Below are positions 9,801 through 19,472 of a DNA stretch of 47,040 nucleotides, in pieces. The position numbers were made by a program, and so were the translations under genes. The stretch's first letter is position 1, and the number at the start of each line of letters is the position of its first letter. The DNA lies in NCBI RefSeq assembly GCF_014696615.1, contig NZ_JACJQJ010000064.1:1-47040 (forward strand). The letters are read 5' to 3'. The notes under the pieces were generated by a model, which ran no database searches, was not told the DNA's origin, and saw only the letters and a list, made by a program, of their open reading frames with translations. This DNA is from Nostoc linckia FACHB-104. Lineage in GTDB: Bacteria > Cyanobacteriota > Cyanobacteriia > Cyanobacteriales > Nostocaceae.

Positions 9801-12800
9801 GTAAAGGAGCTAAAGTGACTCTAATATGCTCCTTCCAAACGCTAGCATGAGGATAAAATAAACCGTAGATTTTGGCTTTTAATTCTCTAGCGTTAAATTG
9901 CTCTAATAACTTTAAACCTAACTTTCCAGAATGATAAGCAGAATCTAATTCTCCTACCCCAGATAAATACACAGCATAAAGAGCATAAGCAAAAGCAGCT
10001 AGTGGTGAATGTCCATGTTCAATACAAAGATTTACCTGCGTTAACAGAATCGATAGGAAAATGGGATTGTTGCTCATATAAGCTGCAGGAGCCAGATTCA
10101 TCAGCAAACGTAGAGCTGCTAATTTATATGGATCTGTCAGCGTGGGAAAACTCTCTAAATCTTCCAGCCGAGGTAAAATAGGCACTTTTCCCCCTTCGTT
10201 TGGGGTAAGGGATAGAGGAACACCCAGCATTTCCAGTACTTGCACGCCAGTTTCTATGGCTTTAAGCATCTGATTTTGAGCAATGTAAAACTGGATATTG
10301 AGCGAATACACCTTCATGCGATCGAGTAGATGAGTAGCTTTTTGCAGAACTACATCAGCTAATTTTCCAGCTTGCTCAAAGTTCGTGTTGAGATATAGCG
10401 TTTCCACTGCTTCAACATACAGGTTGAGTGTTAACTCATACTGATTAGTCCAGGAATCTGCTGCGAGCAGTTCAATCCCCAACAATAAATATTGCACGGC
10501 TGTTTCATAGGCGGTGGCTACCTTGGCTTTTGCACCTGCAATTAAATTCAGTTTTGCTAATTCATCTTTTTGGGATTGTTGAATGATTAACTCAGCACCA
10601 ATATTTAATTGGTTGACAATTTCAAAAATATTGTCTTCAATTTCTGTTTCTGATGTGTGTGCAACTAACAACTGACCAATTTGTAAATGAGTCTGCTTCC
10701 TGTCTGCTGTAGGAATTAACGAATAAGCTGCTTGCTGTACTCGGTCATGTAAAAATTTAAAGTCAGTTGGGATGTTTTCATGCTGCTGTTCATTTAAAAA
10801 CAGAGAAACTGCGTAAGTCTGACTCAAAGGCAAAATTAAACCTTTTTGTAGAGATTCCCATAAATCCCTGACAGTTTCTGAGGCAGATTTTTCGTTAACA
10901 ATACTAAGAACATCTAAATTAAATTTATCCCCAATACAGGCAGCTAATTTTACAACTTTCTGCGTAGTTAGCGATAGCTTTTGAATCTGACTGACCATTA
11001 ATTCAACGACATTATCAGTAATTTCAATGTCTCTTATGACTTCAATATTCCACTGCCAACAAGCTTCAGTGTAATTAAATAAAATTTGATTTTCTTGATA
11101 GAGTGATTTTAAAATTTGGGTTAAGAAAAAAGGATTACCTTGAGTTTTACCATAAAGTAATTCCGCGAGAGAGCTTGATTTATTTAAGTTGCTATGGAGG
11201 GTATCACTAACTAACTGGTTAATATGAGCAATCTGCAAAGGCTGAAGTACAATATTGTTAACAACTACACCGGATTTTTGAGTTTCCTCTAAGGTCAAAA
11301 TTAAGGGATGAGTTGCATGAACTTCATTATCTCGATATGCACCAATTAGTAATAAATATTGACTATCTGGGTCACTAGCCAGAAACTGAATCAATTTTAA
11401 TGAAGCTGCATCCGCCCATTGTAAGTCATCCAAGAAAATCACTAAGGGATGTTCAGCTTGACAAAATACATGAATAAACTGTAAAAACAGGCGATTAAAT
11501 CGGTTTTGCGATTCAGTCGAGCCTAATTGTGGCACTTCTGGTTGTGTGCCAATAATTCTTTCAACATCAGGAATAACATCAATAATAATTTGACCATTAT
11601 TACCCAATGCAGCTAAAAGCTTTGCTTGCCAATCTGCAATTTGCTCGCTACTTTCTGTTAATAGCTGCCGAATTAATTCTTGAAAAGCTTGAATCAAAGA
11701 AGCGTAAGGGATATTACGTTTAAATTGGTCAAATTTACCCGAAATAAAATATCCCCGTTGACGGACTATGGGTTTATGAACTTCATTAACTAAGCAGGAT
11801 TTCCCTATACCAGAGTATCCACTTACTAACATTATTTCCGTTGCCCCAAGGCTAACACGCTCAAATGCATTGATGAGCATGGCAACTTCTGCCTCGCGTC
11901 CATAAAGTTTTTGGGGAATCAGAAATTGGCTAGATAAATCTAGCTGACCGATGTTGAAATCTACAATTTGACCTGTTGCTTGTAGTTGTCGTATGCATTC
12001 TTCTAAATCTGCTTTGATTCCCAAAGCATTTTGATATCTATCCTCAGCCGTTTTGGCTAACAATTTCATCACAATATCCCCAAGTACTGGCGGAATATTT
12101 GAGTTAATTTCTTGAGGAGATACGGGAGTTTTAGCTATGTGGAAATGAACTAATTCTAAAGAGTCATTAACTTGAAAAGGTAACTGACCCGTTAACATTT
12201 CATAAAAAGTGACACCTAAAGAGTAAAAGTCAGTCCGATAATCAATTGCACGGTTCATCCTGCCTGTTTGTTCTGGCGACATATAGGCGAGGGTACCTTC
12301 TAAAAAGTTAGGGTCGCTAGGATTTTGAGTTTCGCTGGATAAACATGATGAGATACTAAAATCAATAATTTTTACTTGTCCTGTTTGCGGATTTATTAAA
12401 ATATTTTGTGGCTTAATATCTTTATGAATAATATTATTTTGATGTAAATCGCTAAGAATAATAGCTAACTGAATAGCAATGTTTAAAAATTTAATTAAGT
12501 CAAAATTTTGGATATTAAGAAAATTTTTAAGGGGTTCTCCAGCAAAATCAGTCAGAATTAACGCTAAACCATTTTGATAATTCTCCAATGCCAAAGGTTT
12601 AACAATGCCTGCAATATTTAAACTTTGGAGTATTTGATATTCATGTCTTAATTGAGTAAGTTGTTGTCTGGTGGGATATTCAGCTTTCAGAGTTTTAATA
12701 ATGACCGATGTTTGCTCTGGTTCTCGCACAGCACGGTAAACGCAGGTTGTGGTGCCGTCATAAAGGACTTCGATGAGGTTGTAACCTGCAATGGTAATAC

Positions 12801-12804
12801 TCAT
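6823..12804 (-). CDS. Ser/Thr kinase-ATPase-GAF-histidine kinase-receiver fusion
   Basis: A 1,993-residue multidomain signalling protein. I start at the ATG at 12804 ('MSITIAGYNLIEVLYDG'), the usual beginning of this cyanobacterial family; 28 more in-frame residues upstream look untranslated. Order: Ser/Thr kinase (about 5-275) with catalytic 'HKDIKPQN' and 'IDFS' in place of DFG; AAA-type ATPase (about 300-600) with Walker A 'GYSGIGKS' and 'VIFLDDLQWAD'; a long TPR-like helical region (about 700-1300); GAF (about 1320-1480); HisKA 'SMSHELRTPLNGILG' with His1536; HATPase ('DTGIGIAEEQ', 'GTGLGLAIS'); receiver with Asp1822 in 'FMDLVMTVMDG'; and a short tail. It resembles Anabaena HstK-type kinases with an added receiver. 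It should link Ser/Thr and His-Asp phosphorylation; the input is unknown. The last codons and the stop come from the heptamer array. Confidence 0.92.
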   Translation of the reverse strand: MSITIAGYNLIEVLYDGTTTCVYRAVREPEQTSVIIKTLKAEYPTRQQLTQLRHEYQILQSLNIAGIVKPLALENYQNGLALILTDFAGEPLKNFLNIQNFDLIKFLNIAIQLAIILSDLHQNNIIHKDIKPQNILINPQTGQVKIIDFSISSCLSSETQNPSDPNFLEGTLAYMSPEQTGRMNRAIDYRTDFYSLGVTFYEMLTGQLPFQVNDSLELVHFHIAKTPVSPQEINSNIPPVLGDIVMKLLAKTAEDRYQNALGIKADLEECIRQLQATGQIVDFNIGQLDLSSQFLIPQKLYGREAEVAMLINAFERVSLGATEIMLVSGYSGIGKSCLVNEVHKPIVRQRGYFISGKFDQFKRNIPYASLIQAFQELIRQLLTESSEQIADWQAKLLAALGNNGQIIIDVIPDVERIIGTQPEVPQLGSTESQNRFNRLFLQFIHVFCQAEHPLVIFLDDLQWADAASLKLIQFLASDPDSQYLLLIGAYRDNEVHATHPLILTLEETQKSGVVVNNIVLQPLQIAHINQLVSDTLHSNLNKSSSLAELLYGKTQGNPFFLTQILKSLYQENQILFNYTEACWQWNIEVIRDIEITDNVVELMVSQIQKLSLTTQKVVKLAACIGDKFNLDVLSIVNEKSASETVRDLWESLQKGLILPLSQTYAVSLFLNEQQHENIPTDFKFLHDRVQQAAYSLIPTADRKQTHLQIGQLLVAHTSETEIEDNIFEIVNQLNIGAELIIQQSQKDELAKLNLIAGAKAKVATAYETAVQYLLLGIELLAADSWTNQYELTLNLYVEAVETLYLNTNFEQAGKLADVVLQKATHLLDRMKVYSLNIQFYIAQNQMLKAIETGVQVLEMLGVPLSLTPNEGGKVPILPRLEDLESFPTLTDPYKLAALRLLMNLAPAAYMSNNPIFLSILLTQVNLCIEHGHSPLAAFAYALYAVYLSGVGELDSAYHSGKLGLKLLEQFNARELKAKIYGLFYPHASVWKEHIRVTLAPLQEAIQSALETGDMPWAGYNTFYYCDHLLFVGEPLELVAQKQAQYFASLQNRKQYLESDYFNVWRRLVLKLLAQAEEQYTLHGEQINDAEFLQSLIAINNHMCIFAAYLANAIFCYFAQDYSQSIQNAATAEKYAGGVLGMTINGQHNFYYSLALLAQFSHLSEAEQKQALLKVAANQKSIQNWAFHAPANYQHKYDLVSAEKARVLGQYLDAMELYDQAIKRSKEQGYIQEAALSAELAAEFYFSLGRENLARDYVTQAYYAYIQWGANIKVRNLEARYPQIFSQILRSRSNQQDINRTISSTTAGSSSSLDIGTVMKAAQVLSGEIILDKLLAKLMHIVLENAGAETGLLILDDSGQLVIKSRGSVGTDKIDIQHSTPIESSQQLPISLINYVARTQESLVLNDANNHSLFTNDNYIIEHQPKSILCTPIVHQGKLIGILYLENNLTTGAFTPQRLEVLQLLSSQAAISIENARLYHDLEEYNRTLEVRVEERTLELQGKNLQLQQEIRDRQRAEEVAENANRAKSQFLASMSHELRTPLNGILGYAQILNKNKGLTPDQKNGINIIHQCGEHLLTLINDILDLSKIEAGKLELYPKEFSLPEFLESIVKICCIRSEQKGIALVYHQLSVLPKVVRADEKRLRQVLINLLSNAVKFTEKGTVRFQVGYHAEKLRFQVEDTGIGIAEEQLEEIFLPFKQVGEDSRKTEGTGLGLAISCQLVEMMGGELKVKSTLGKGSVFWLDLDLAEVDYPTNVKKIVERNITGFVSDKKKILVVDDKWSNRSVLVNLLQPLGFEVLEATDGLDCLNKALVFQPDLIFMDLVMTVMDGFEATRRLRMLPNFKDVIVIAISASVFDFEQKQSLEVGCNDFLPKPFRVAELLEKLRIYLGLEWIYEDMETDQTQQKDVNVKTKNQNLPLIPPPADEIAILLDLAMKGDLRSIAQRAAKLEELDEQFLPFANHLRQLAKEFKGKQIVDFIKQYYPLTDSKFVDC

Positions 12805-13246
12805 ATAACAATCCGGGTTGATTCCTGAAAATACTTGCTGAGAAAGGGCATAGGGGAGAAAGAACAAAGATATAGCGATTTCTTCCAAAGATAAAATATA
12901 GCAATTCTATTTCAGTTTTGACTGTTGGCTATCAACGGTTAACAGTCAACAACCCTTCCTGTAAGATTATTTCAATATTTAGTTTCTAATTAGTGAAAGT
13001 TACTTAACTAGCCGATAGTTTCTCAATTAATGCTAAATTTTACTCCTGTTAAAGTTAAAGGCTGTTTTACATAACCAAAGGTGAAAAGGTACAAGTAAAC
13101 AGCATAAAGTCCCCTACAGAGAACATTTCAGAGGGGAAATGAGTAAATTGAGCGCTGATGATATTCTCAAATTTGCATCGTTTTTGAGAAATATCTATCA
13201 TAGTTTGCTATTTTTGCTGTGATTCAGGCTCAGATTCTAGATAAGT
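12805..13246. other. intergenic region between two reverse-strand genes
   Basis: About 440 bp. It holds a short degenerate heptamer stretch (GTTGGCTATCAACGGTTAACAGTCAAC, about 12922-12951, given here as its extent) and otherwise A/T-rich sequence. It must contain the promoter of the large kinase gene and any NRPS terminator, but I see no clear hairpin with a T-run. Confidence 0.4.
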
Positions 13247-16200
13247 CTAATTATTTGCTTGTGCCTGCTCTAAACAAACAATTAATTTTTCGGCTAAAAT
13301 TTGCACGCTTGGTTCTCCCAGCATACCTAAATGTGTGCCTGGCACTTCGTGAATCTCCACACCTTGTTTAGCCATTCCATGCCAGCCTCTACAGGGTTTG
13401 AACTGACACCATCTCAAGATTTCTTTGGTAGTAAATAAAGTGACCTGTCCGGAGTAAGGTTGTGGTACATAATCCGCCATTGTGGCTTGCTTGAAAGTTT
13501 CTATCAATGCCATGTTGTAAGGGTTAGCATCTTCCGTAAAGGACTGTTCGTTCCACAAGTCGAATTTGCTGCTTGGTTTCCCAGTCAACACGGAACCAAA
13601 CCAATCCACTTTAGCCAGAAAATAGTTCCATCTATCTGGCGATCGCAGTTGCAAAAGAGTTAGCAAATATACATAAATTGTCCGCCATAGCGAAGGATGA
13701 TTTATATACAAACTGGGGCTATATGTATCAAACATAGCTAATAAATCCACGCGATCGCCTTGAGCTTCTAACTGACGCGCCATTTCAAAAGCAATGATTC
13801 CCCCACTCGAAAAACCACCCAACAGATAGGGGCCATGCGGTTGCACAGTGCGAATCTCTTGGATGTAGTGAGATGCCATATCCTCAACTCTGGTGTGGGG
13901 AGCCTGTTTACCATCTAATCCTTGTGCTTGTAAGCCATATACAGGCTGCTCTGTACCCAGGTGACGTACTAGAGTTTGGTAGCCAATTACATTACCACCG
14001 AGGGCATGAATTAAGAATAAAGGCCGTTTTGCACTGCTACCTGGCTGAATAGTTACCAAAGAAGACCAAGAAGCCGATATATTTGGTTGGCTGAGAATAC
14101 TAGCTAATTGTTCTATGGTAGGTGATTGCAACAAGGTCGCTAGAGGCAGTTTTTGACCAAATTTCTTTTCAATTTGGGTAAATAATTTTACCGCTAGTAT
14201 CGAGTTTCCACCCAAGTCAAAGAAATTATCTTTGATGCCAATTAACTGAATATTTAGTACCTCTGACCAAATTTGCGCTAAATCAATTTCTATGGCGTTA
14301 CTAGGGGCAACAAAAGCTTTCTCTAATTCTGGCCTTTGGTCGGGGATGGGCAGAGCGCGACGGTCTACTTTACCATTTGGAGTCAGTGGAATTTTGGCGA
14401 TCGCAACAAAGGCGGAAGGTATCATATACTCTGGCAGTTTCTCTTGCAGAAAACGCCGTAACTCATTCATGGAAGGCACAGTTTCGCTATTTACCACAAC
14501 ATACGCCACTAATCGCTTATTTCCTGGCTCATCCTCTCTGGCGATAACTACAGTTTCCTTTACAGAGTCATGTTGTGTGAGTACGCTTTCAATTTCTCCC
14601 AACTCAATGCGGAAACCACGAATCTTTACCTGATGGTCAATCCGACCGAGAAATTCAATATTACCATCACTAAAATAACGGGCTAAATCTCCAGTTTTAT
14701 ATAATTTTGAATTGCTAAAGGGATTGGGAATGAATTTTTGGGCTGTGAGTTCGGGTTGATTTAAATAGCCAGAGGCTAAACATTCTCCACCAATATACAA
14801 TTCCCCAGTCACACCTATGGGGCAAGGATTGAGGTAATCATCCAAAATGTAATATTGGGCGTTTTGGATGGGTTTGCCATAGGGGATACTCTTCCAATGG
14901 GTTTCTACCTTGCCAATGGGGTAATAATTAGACCAAACAGTTGCTTCCGTTGCTCCACCCAAACTAATTACCTCAACCCCTGGAAAGGTTGCTTTCAATA
15001 AATCTGGGAGTGTAACTGGTATCCAATCACCACTCATAAATACGAGTCGCAATTGGGGATGACAATTACTGGCTTGAACTTTGGGGAAAAAGCCAGCTAG
15101 TTGTTGCAGTGCAGGTGGCGCAGAATCCCAGAACGTAATCGGCTCATGGCAGAGAATGTGCAACAAAGCTTCTGGATCTCGCACATCATAGCTAGTCACA
15201 ACTCGGATTGAACCACCTGCGGCTAACAGTCCAAAAATGTCATAAACCGACAGGTCAAAACATAAGGATGTGATAAATAAAACTCTGTCGTCAGAATTGA
15301 CATTAAATGTTTTGTTTACCCATTCAATCAGATTGATAACTGGTTGATGACGAACTACAACCCCCTTGGGTGTGCCTGTAGAGCCAGAGGTAAAAATTAC
15401 ATAGGCAATATCATCAGAATTGGCAGATGCTGGCAAATTTTCTGTAGACAGCAAATCTAGATAGAAACGATTCCACACCTGCTGATGTCCTACTTCCCAA
15501 ACAGATTGAGTATGTGCAGATTTATCTAAACAGATTAAGTGTTGCAGTGCGCTCAGTTCTAGCTCATGGATACTAGGTAACAAGCCAGTTTGGGTGACTA
15601 AACAATTAATTTGCAGAGAAGACAGCAGTAATTGAATCCGTGCTTTAGGAAAGCTGGGTTCTAATGGCACATAGGCACCTCCAGCTTTTAAAATCCCTAA
15701 CACTGCAGGAATCATTTCTATTGAACGTTCTAGATAAACAGCAACTAACACCCCAGGTTTTACACCCAGTTGTTGCAGGTGATGGGCTAATTGATTAGCT
15801 CTACAGTTCAATTGTTGGTAAGTTAATTGTTCCTCGCCACAGACAACAGCTACAGCATTGGGTGTCTGTTCTACTTGCGCTTCAAATAGTTGATGAATAC
15901 AAAGTTGCTCGGCAAAATCAGCTTGTGTATGATTCCACTCAACCAACATTTGCTGTCTTTCATCTGCTGTTAATAGTGGCAATTCTCCTAAACACTGCCA
16001 AGGATTAATTGCCATGCTGGACAATAAAGTCTCAAGATGTCCCAGCATCCGAGTAATTTTGGCATCGTCGAAGAGGTTTTGATCATATTTAAGTTTCAAT
16101 AACAATTCTGACTCTGCATACCCAACTAATGTTAAGGAAAAGTTCGTCTGTTCTTCTAGGCGGAATTCCAGGTTTTGCCATCTACCACCCTGAGAACGCA

Positions 16201-17287
16201 AAGCCGAATTTAATTCATAATTTTCAAATACCAAAATACTATCGAACAAAGGCGTTCCCGGTGGGACATCGCTCCATCTTTGCACCTGGGTGAGGGGAGT
16301 ATGTTCGTATTCTCGCAAAGCTACCCACTGCGATCGCAATTCTTTGAGCCAATTCAGTAGCGGTTTTTCCCCAGAAACCTTAACTCGGACTGGTAAGGTA
16401 TTAATCAACAGTCCCACCATCGATTCAGCTCCCACTACAGAGGAATGACGACAGGCTCTTGTTGCACCAAAGACAACATCAGTTTCACCACTGTAACGGC
16501 TTAAAAGTATTGCCCAAGCACCCTGTACTAAAGTATTCAGCGTTATTTGATGTTGTTTGGCTAAAGACTGCAACATCGCTGTAGTTTTTAGTGAAAGTCG
16601 GATTGCTTGCTCGCCAAAACCGCTTTGTTCACGCGGGGTGGAGTCTACTAATAAAGGTGTGGGTGCAGTAAAGCCTTTGAGCAAGTCTCGCCAATAACTT
16701 TCAGCCGGAGACCAATCCTGTTGCTGTAACCATCCAATGTGGTCTTGATAAGGACGGGGTTGGGAGAGTTGTAAATCTTTGCCTTTGCAGAAAGCGTCAT
16801 AAAAGGTGAATAATTCCTTGATGACAATGGATAAAGAGCGACCATCTAACAAAGCATGGTGAAAAGTCCAAACAAATTGGTAGACAGATGCTTGCAAGCG
16901 AAATAATGCTACACGCATCAAGGGTGCAACATTAAGCTGAAAACCACGCCTGCGATCGCTTTGCAGATAAGCTTGTAATTTAGTTGATTGTTCTATATCA
17001 GATAAGCCACGCCAATCTTGCTGTTCTAGGGGAATGATGACTTTTTGATGCACACATTGCTGCGGTTCTCGTTCACTTTCCCAATCAAAGCTAGTTCTCA
17101 AAACTGCGTGCCTTTCTACAACTTTCTGCCATGCTTGTTGAAATGCAAAAACATTAATTTTTTCATCTACTAAACAAATCATCTGCTCAATATCTACTCC
17201 CGGCTTTTGAGCGAAGAGATGGTTAAATAGCATTCCTTGCTGCATAGATGAAAGTTGATATAAATCTTTTATGCTGACTACTGGCAT
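13247..17287 (-). CDS. stand-alone single-module NRPS (C-A-T-TE)
   Basis: A 1,346-residue peptide synthetase. The condensation domain (about 1-440) has 'HHALLDG', the intact HHxxxDG motif. The adenylation domain (about 460-965) has 'YVIFTSGSTGTPKGV', 'SLGGATEATVWS', 'YKTGDLARY' and 'PLTPNGKVDRR'. The thiolation domain has Ser1029 in 'LGGNSILAVKLF' for phosphopantetheine. The type I thioesterase (about 1085-1340) has Ser1160 in 'GGFSSGG' and a late 'GTHLGML' His. Reading specificity pockets by eye gives D-L-Y-D-F-S-L-V-W-K, closest to the Cys code I remember (D-L-Y-N-L-S-L-I-W-K), but not a match. It lacks Cy, epimerase or methyltransferase domains, and no MbtH, PPTase, transporter or tailoring gene is adjacent. 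An N-terminal C domain needs a donor from another carrier protein or a free acyl donor. The product is unknown. Confidence 0.93.
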   Translation of the reverse strand: MPVVSIKDLYQLSSMQQGMLFNHLFAQKPGVDIEQMICLVDEKINVFAFQQAWQKVVERHAVLRTSFDWESEREPQQCVHQKVIIPLEQQDWRGLSDIEQSTKLQAYLQSDRRRGFQLNVAPLMRVALFRLQASVYQFVWTFHHALLDGRSLSIVIKELFTFYDAFCKGKDLQLSQPRPYQDHIGWLQQQDWSPAESYWRDLLKGFTAPTPLLVDSTPREQSGFGEQAIRLSLKTTAMLQSLAKQHQITLNTLVQGAWAILLSRYSGETDVVFGATRACRHSSVVGAESMVGLLINTLPVRVKVSGEKPLLNWLKELRSQWVALREYEHTPLTQVQRWSDVPPGTPLFDSILVFENYELNSALRSQGGRWQNLEFRLEEQTNFSLTLVGYAESELLLKLKYDQNLFDDAKITRMLGHLETLLSSMAINPWQCLGELPLLTADERQQMLVEWNHTQADFAEQLCIHQLFEAQVEQTPNAVAVVCGEEQLTYQQLNCRANQLAHHLQQLGVKPGVLVAVYLERSIEMIPAVLGILKAGGAYVPLEPSFPKARIQLLLSSLQINCLVTQTGLLPSIHELELSALQHLICLDKSAHTQSVWEVGHQQVWNRFYLDLLSTENLPASANSDDIAYVIFTSGSTGTPKGVVVRHQPVINLIEWVNKTFNVNSDDRVLFITSLCFDLSVYDIFGLLAAGGSIRVVTSYDVRDPEALLHILCHEPITFWDSAPPALQQLAGFFPKVQASNCHPQLRLVFMSGDWIPVTLPDLLKATFPGVEVISLGGATEATVWSNYYPIGKVETHWKSIPYGKPIQNAQYYILDDYLNPCPIGVTGELYIGGECLASGYLNQPELTAQKFIPNPFSNSKLYKTGDLARYFSDGNIEFLGRIDHQVKIRGFRIELGEIESVLTQHDSVKETVVIAREDEPGNKRLVAYVVVNSETVPSMNELRRFLQEKLPEYMIPSAFVAIAKIPLTPNGKVDRRALPIPDQRPELEKAFVAPSNAIEIDLAQIWSEVLNIQLIGIKDNFFDLGGNSILAVKLFTQIEKKFGQKLPLATLLQSPTIEQLASILSQPNISASWSSLVTIQPGSSAKRPLFLIHALGGNVIGYQTLVRHLGTEQPVYGLQAQGLDGKQAPHTRVEDMASHYIQEIRTVQPHGPYLLGGFSSGGIIAFEMARQLEAQGDRVDLLAMFDTYSPSLYINHPSLWRTIYVYLLTLLQLRSPDRWNYFLAKVDWFGSVLTGKPSSKFDLWNEQSFTEDANPYNMALIETFKQATMADYVPQPYSGQVTLFTTKEILRWCQFKPCRGWHGMAKQGVEIHEVPGTHLGMLGEPSVQILAEKLIVCLEQAQANN

Positions 17288-18219
17288 TTGATGGTAATAA
17301 AAATTTTGAATGATGTAATAATTGGTGCCAATGTAACCATCAGGATAAAAATTAGATGATTACAAAATTAAATAAGATTTTTAATGTGGGTTTAGTCTTG
17401 AGACCATTGTCATTTTGTAGGTAGTCTCAAAACAATGATGTTGGGCAAATCTAGAGACCATTATGTAATAAGAAGCGTTGCTAATTCACATCAGAACTAG
17501 AATCTAAATACTCTGCAAGCCATAGCAATTAATAGATTGCAATACATCAAATCTATGCATTAATTACTAAATGAATTTTCTAGACTAGGCAGAGGAATTT
17601 CAAAATTTATGGTAGTGCTGCTTCAACAAGTATCAATAGAATTTAGCAGGTAAAATCTCTATTTTTATATAAAGATAATAAAGAATTATCTATTTTTTGC
17701 AAAGAAAATATAAAGCTATTTTAGTCCTTCCGTAATTTCAACCAATAAAGTGGTTATTTTTAACCAGCTAACTGTAGTAAAAATTTAATTTATACATCAC
17801 AGTGAAAATAAGTATTTAGACAAAAAAATTTACAGTCATTGCAAGCGTTCGCAATGACATTGTGTAATTAATTTTGGGTAACTACTCTTAATTTTTATAA
17901 CCGTGTTATTACGGTTATCTATTTGGTTTACATATCTTAATATTAGGATTAATCTTATAAACAAATCATGGCATATCTAAATTAAGCTATGACATAAACC
18001 AGTAGCTATTGGTAATATTAGTTTCATAAATAAAATTTTTAATTTCTTATATTTAGTTACAAATAAAACGTTAACATTATAGGGTAAGCTTGCTGGGTTG
18101 TATATGTTTTTAGCTTTGCTAATGACTATACATAATCGATTCTTTAATTAGAAGGAATTTATTACTTTAAGGTTGGTTAACTTACACAATACTTATTGGC
18201 AGGACTACTGATTAAACTT
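17288..18219. other. long A/T-rich divergent intergenic region
   Basis: About 930 bp between the divergent NRPS and PATAN-REC genes; no convincing gene. Noted: a broken inverted repeat around 17390-17460 involving GAGACCATT and AGTCTC, and a perfect 8-bp palindromic repeat GTCATTGC/GCAATGAC at 17835-17858 of a kind dispersed in cyanobacterial genomes. It must contain both promoters. Its length is large for this genome and could hide an sRNA, which I cannot identify. Confidence 0.4.
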
Positions 18220-19392
18220 ATGCTATCTCTAGAGCAAACAAGATTAGATAAATTATTGGATGAATTTAAAACCTCTATCAAAATTCAGTACAGTGGCAGT
18301 CTAAACGTTAAAAGTTCTCATAATTCTCAATGGACTTTCTATTATCATCTAGGACAGATAGTTTGGGCAACGGGAGGCAATCATCCTTGCCGCCGTTTGT
18401 ATAGATATATAATGCAGAATTGTCCTCATATTGAAATGAACAAATTACTATTACAGGTTGAGGATACCTCAAGCGATTATTGGGGATATCGTCTACTAGA
18501 AATCTTACATAAAAAATATCAAGTTACTCTCCAACAAATTGACACCATTGTGAGGGGAACAATATCAGAGGTTTTATTTGATCTAGCACAACATCTCAAT
18601 CGCGCTTCATTGCTTTATGAGCGCCATCAAGAAGTAATTTTAACAGCACCTCATGATTTCACAAGTTCAAATATAATTATTCAACAAATACAAGAATCTT
18701 GGAACATTTGGGCAAAGGCTGGATTAGCAACTTTTTCGCCTCACTTAGCACCCATTATCCGCAAACCAGAACAACTCCAACAGCTTGTAAGCCCAACTGT
18801 CTACAAAAACTTTGCACATTTAATGAACGGTAAATACACCTTATGGGATTTAGCCGTAAAAATGAATCAGAGTTTATTATCAATAACGCGTTCCCTACTT
18901 CCTTATATTCGTCAAGGGATTATGGAACTGATTGCAGTACCTGACTTTTCTTTACCAACTACCGAACTCAGAAATAGCTCTAACTTTACACCATTAAAGA
19001 AGCTAAATTCTCCACTCATTGCTTGTGTAGATGATAGCCCTCAAGTTGGTAAATTTCTGCAAGAAATCCTCATCTCAAATGGTTTTAGGTTTATCAATAT
19101 TCAAGAGCCTGTACAAGCTCTACCCATTCTAATTCAGCATAAGCCAGACTTAATATTTTTAGATTTGATTATGCCTGGTGTGAACGGATACGAACTCTGC
19201 GCCCAGTTACGCAGAAGTTCTGCCTTGTCCAACACACCAGTAGTTATCTTAACGGGCAGTGATGGTCTTTTTGATAAGGTTCGGTCTAAGGTTTTTGGTG
19301 CAACAGATTTTGTGACTAAACCTATAGAGGTTGATCAAGTCTTGAAGAAAGTGCGTGAATATCTACCTAATGCATTAGAGACTTGCAACTAA
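18220..19392 (+). CDS. PatA-like response regulator (PATAN-REC)
   Basis: A 390-residue protein. The start is the ATG at 18220 ('MLSLEQTRLDKLLDEF'); a TTG at 18196 would add eight residues. The N-terminal 270 residues are the PATAN/DUF4388-type region first named from PatA of Anabaena ('FYYHLGQIVWATGGNHPCRRLYRYI', a typical segment). The C-terminal receiver (about 274-390) has 'VDDSPQV' and Asp in 'FLDLIMPGVNGYEL', plus the conserved Lys in 'FVTKPI'. PatA-type proteins lack a DNA-binding output and act through protein contacts in heterocyst patterning (PatA) or phototaxis (PixG/TaxP-type). No che-like genes are adjacent, so which process it serves cannot be told from context. Confidence 0.88.
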   Translation: MLSLEQTRLDKLLDEFKTSIKIQYSGSLNVKSSHNSQWTFYYHLGQIVWATGGNHPCRRLYRYIMQNCPHIEMNKLLLQVEDTSSDYWGYRLLEILHKKYQVTLQQIDTIVRGTISEVLFDLAQHLNRASLLYERHQEVILTAPHDFTSSNIIIQQIQESWNIWAKAGLATFSPHLAPIIRKPEQLQQLVSPTVYKNFAHLMNGKYTLWDLAVKMNQSLLSITRSLLPYIRQGIMELIAVPDFSLPTTELRNSSNFTPLKKLNSPLIACVDDSPQVGKFLQEILISNGFRFINIQEPVQALPILIQHKPDLIFLDLIMPGVNGYELCAQLRRSSALSNTPVVILTGSDGLFDKVRSKVFGATDFVTKPIEVDQVLKKVREYLPNALETCN

Positions 19393-19472
19393 CAAAATAG
19401 TGAGCAGGAGATGCAGAAATATAAACTAAAGGGGCAAGAAATAACTCTTGCCCGATGTCGCATTTTCAAATT

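Noticed and set aside
12805-12888. Upstream extension of the large Ser/Thr kinase-histidine kinase
   Set aside because: The family starts at 'MSITIAGYNL'-like sequence; the 28 extra residues have no family character.
17835-17858. Hairpin GTCATTGC/GCAATGAC as an attenuator of the PATAN-REC gene
   Set aside because: It is a common dispersed palindrome, nearly 400 bp from the gene, with no T-run.
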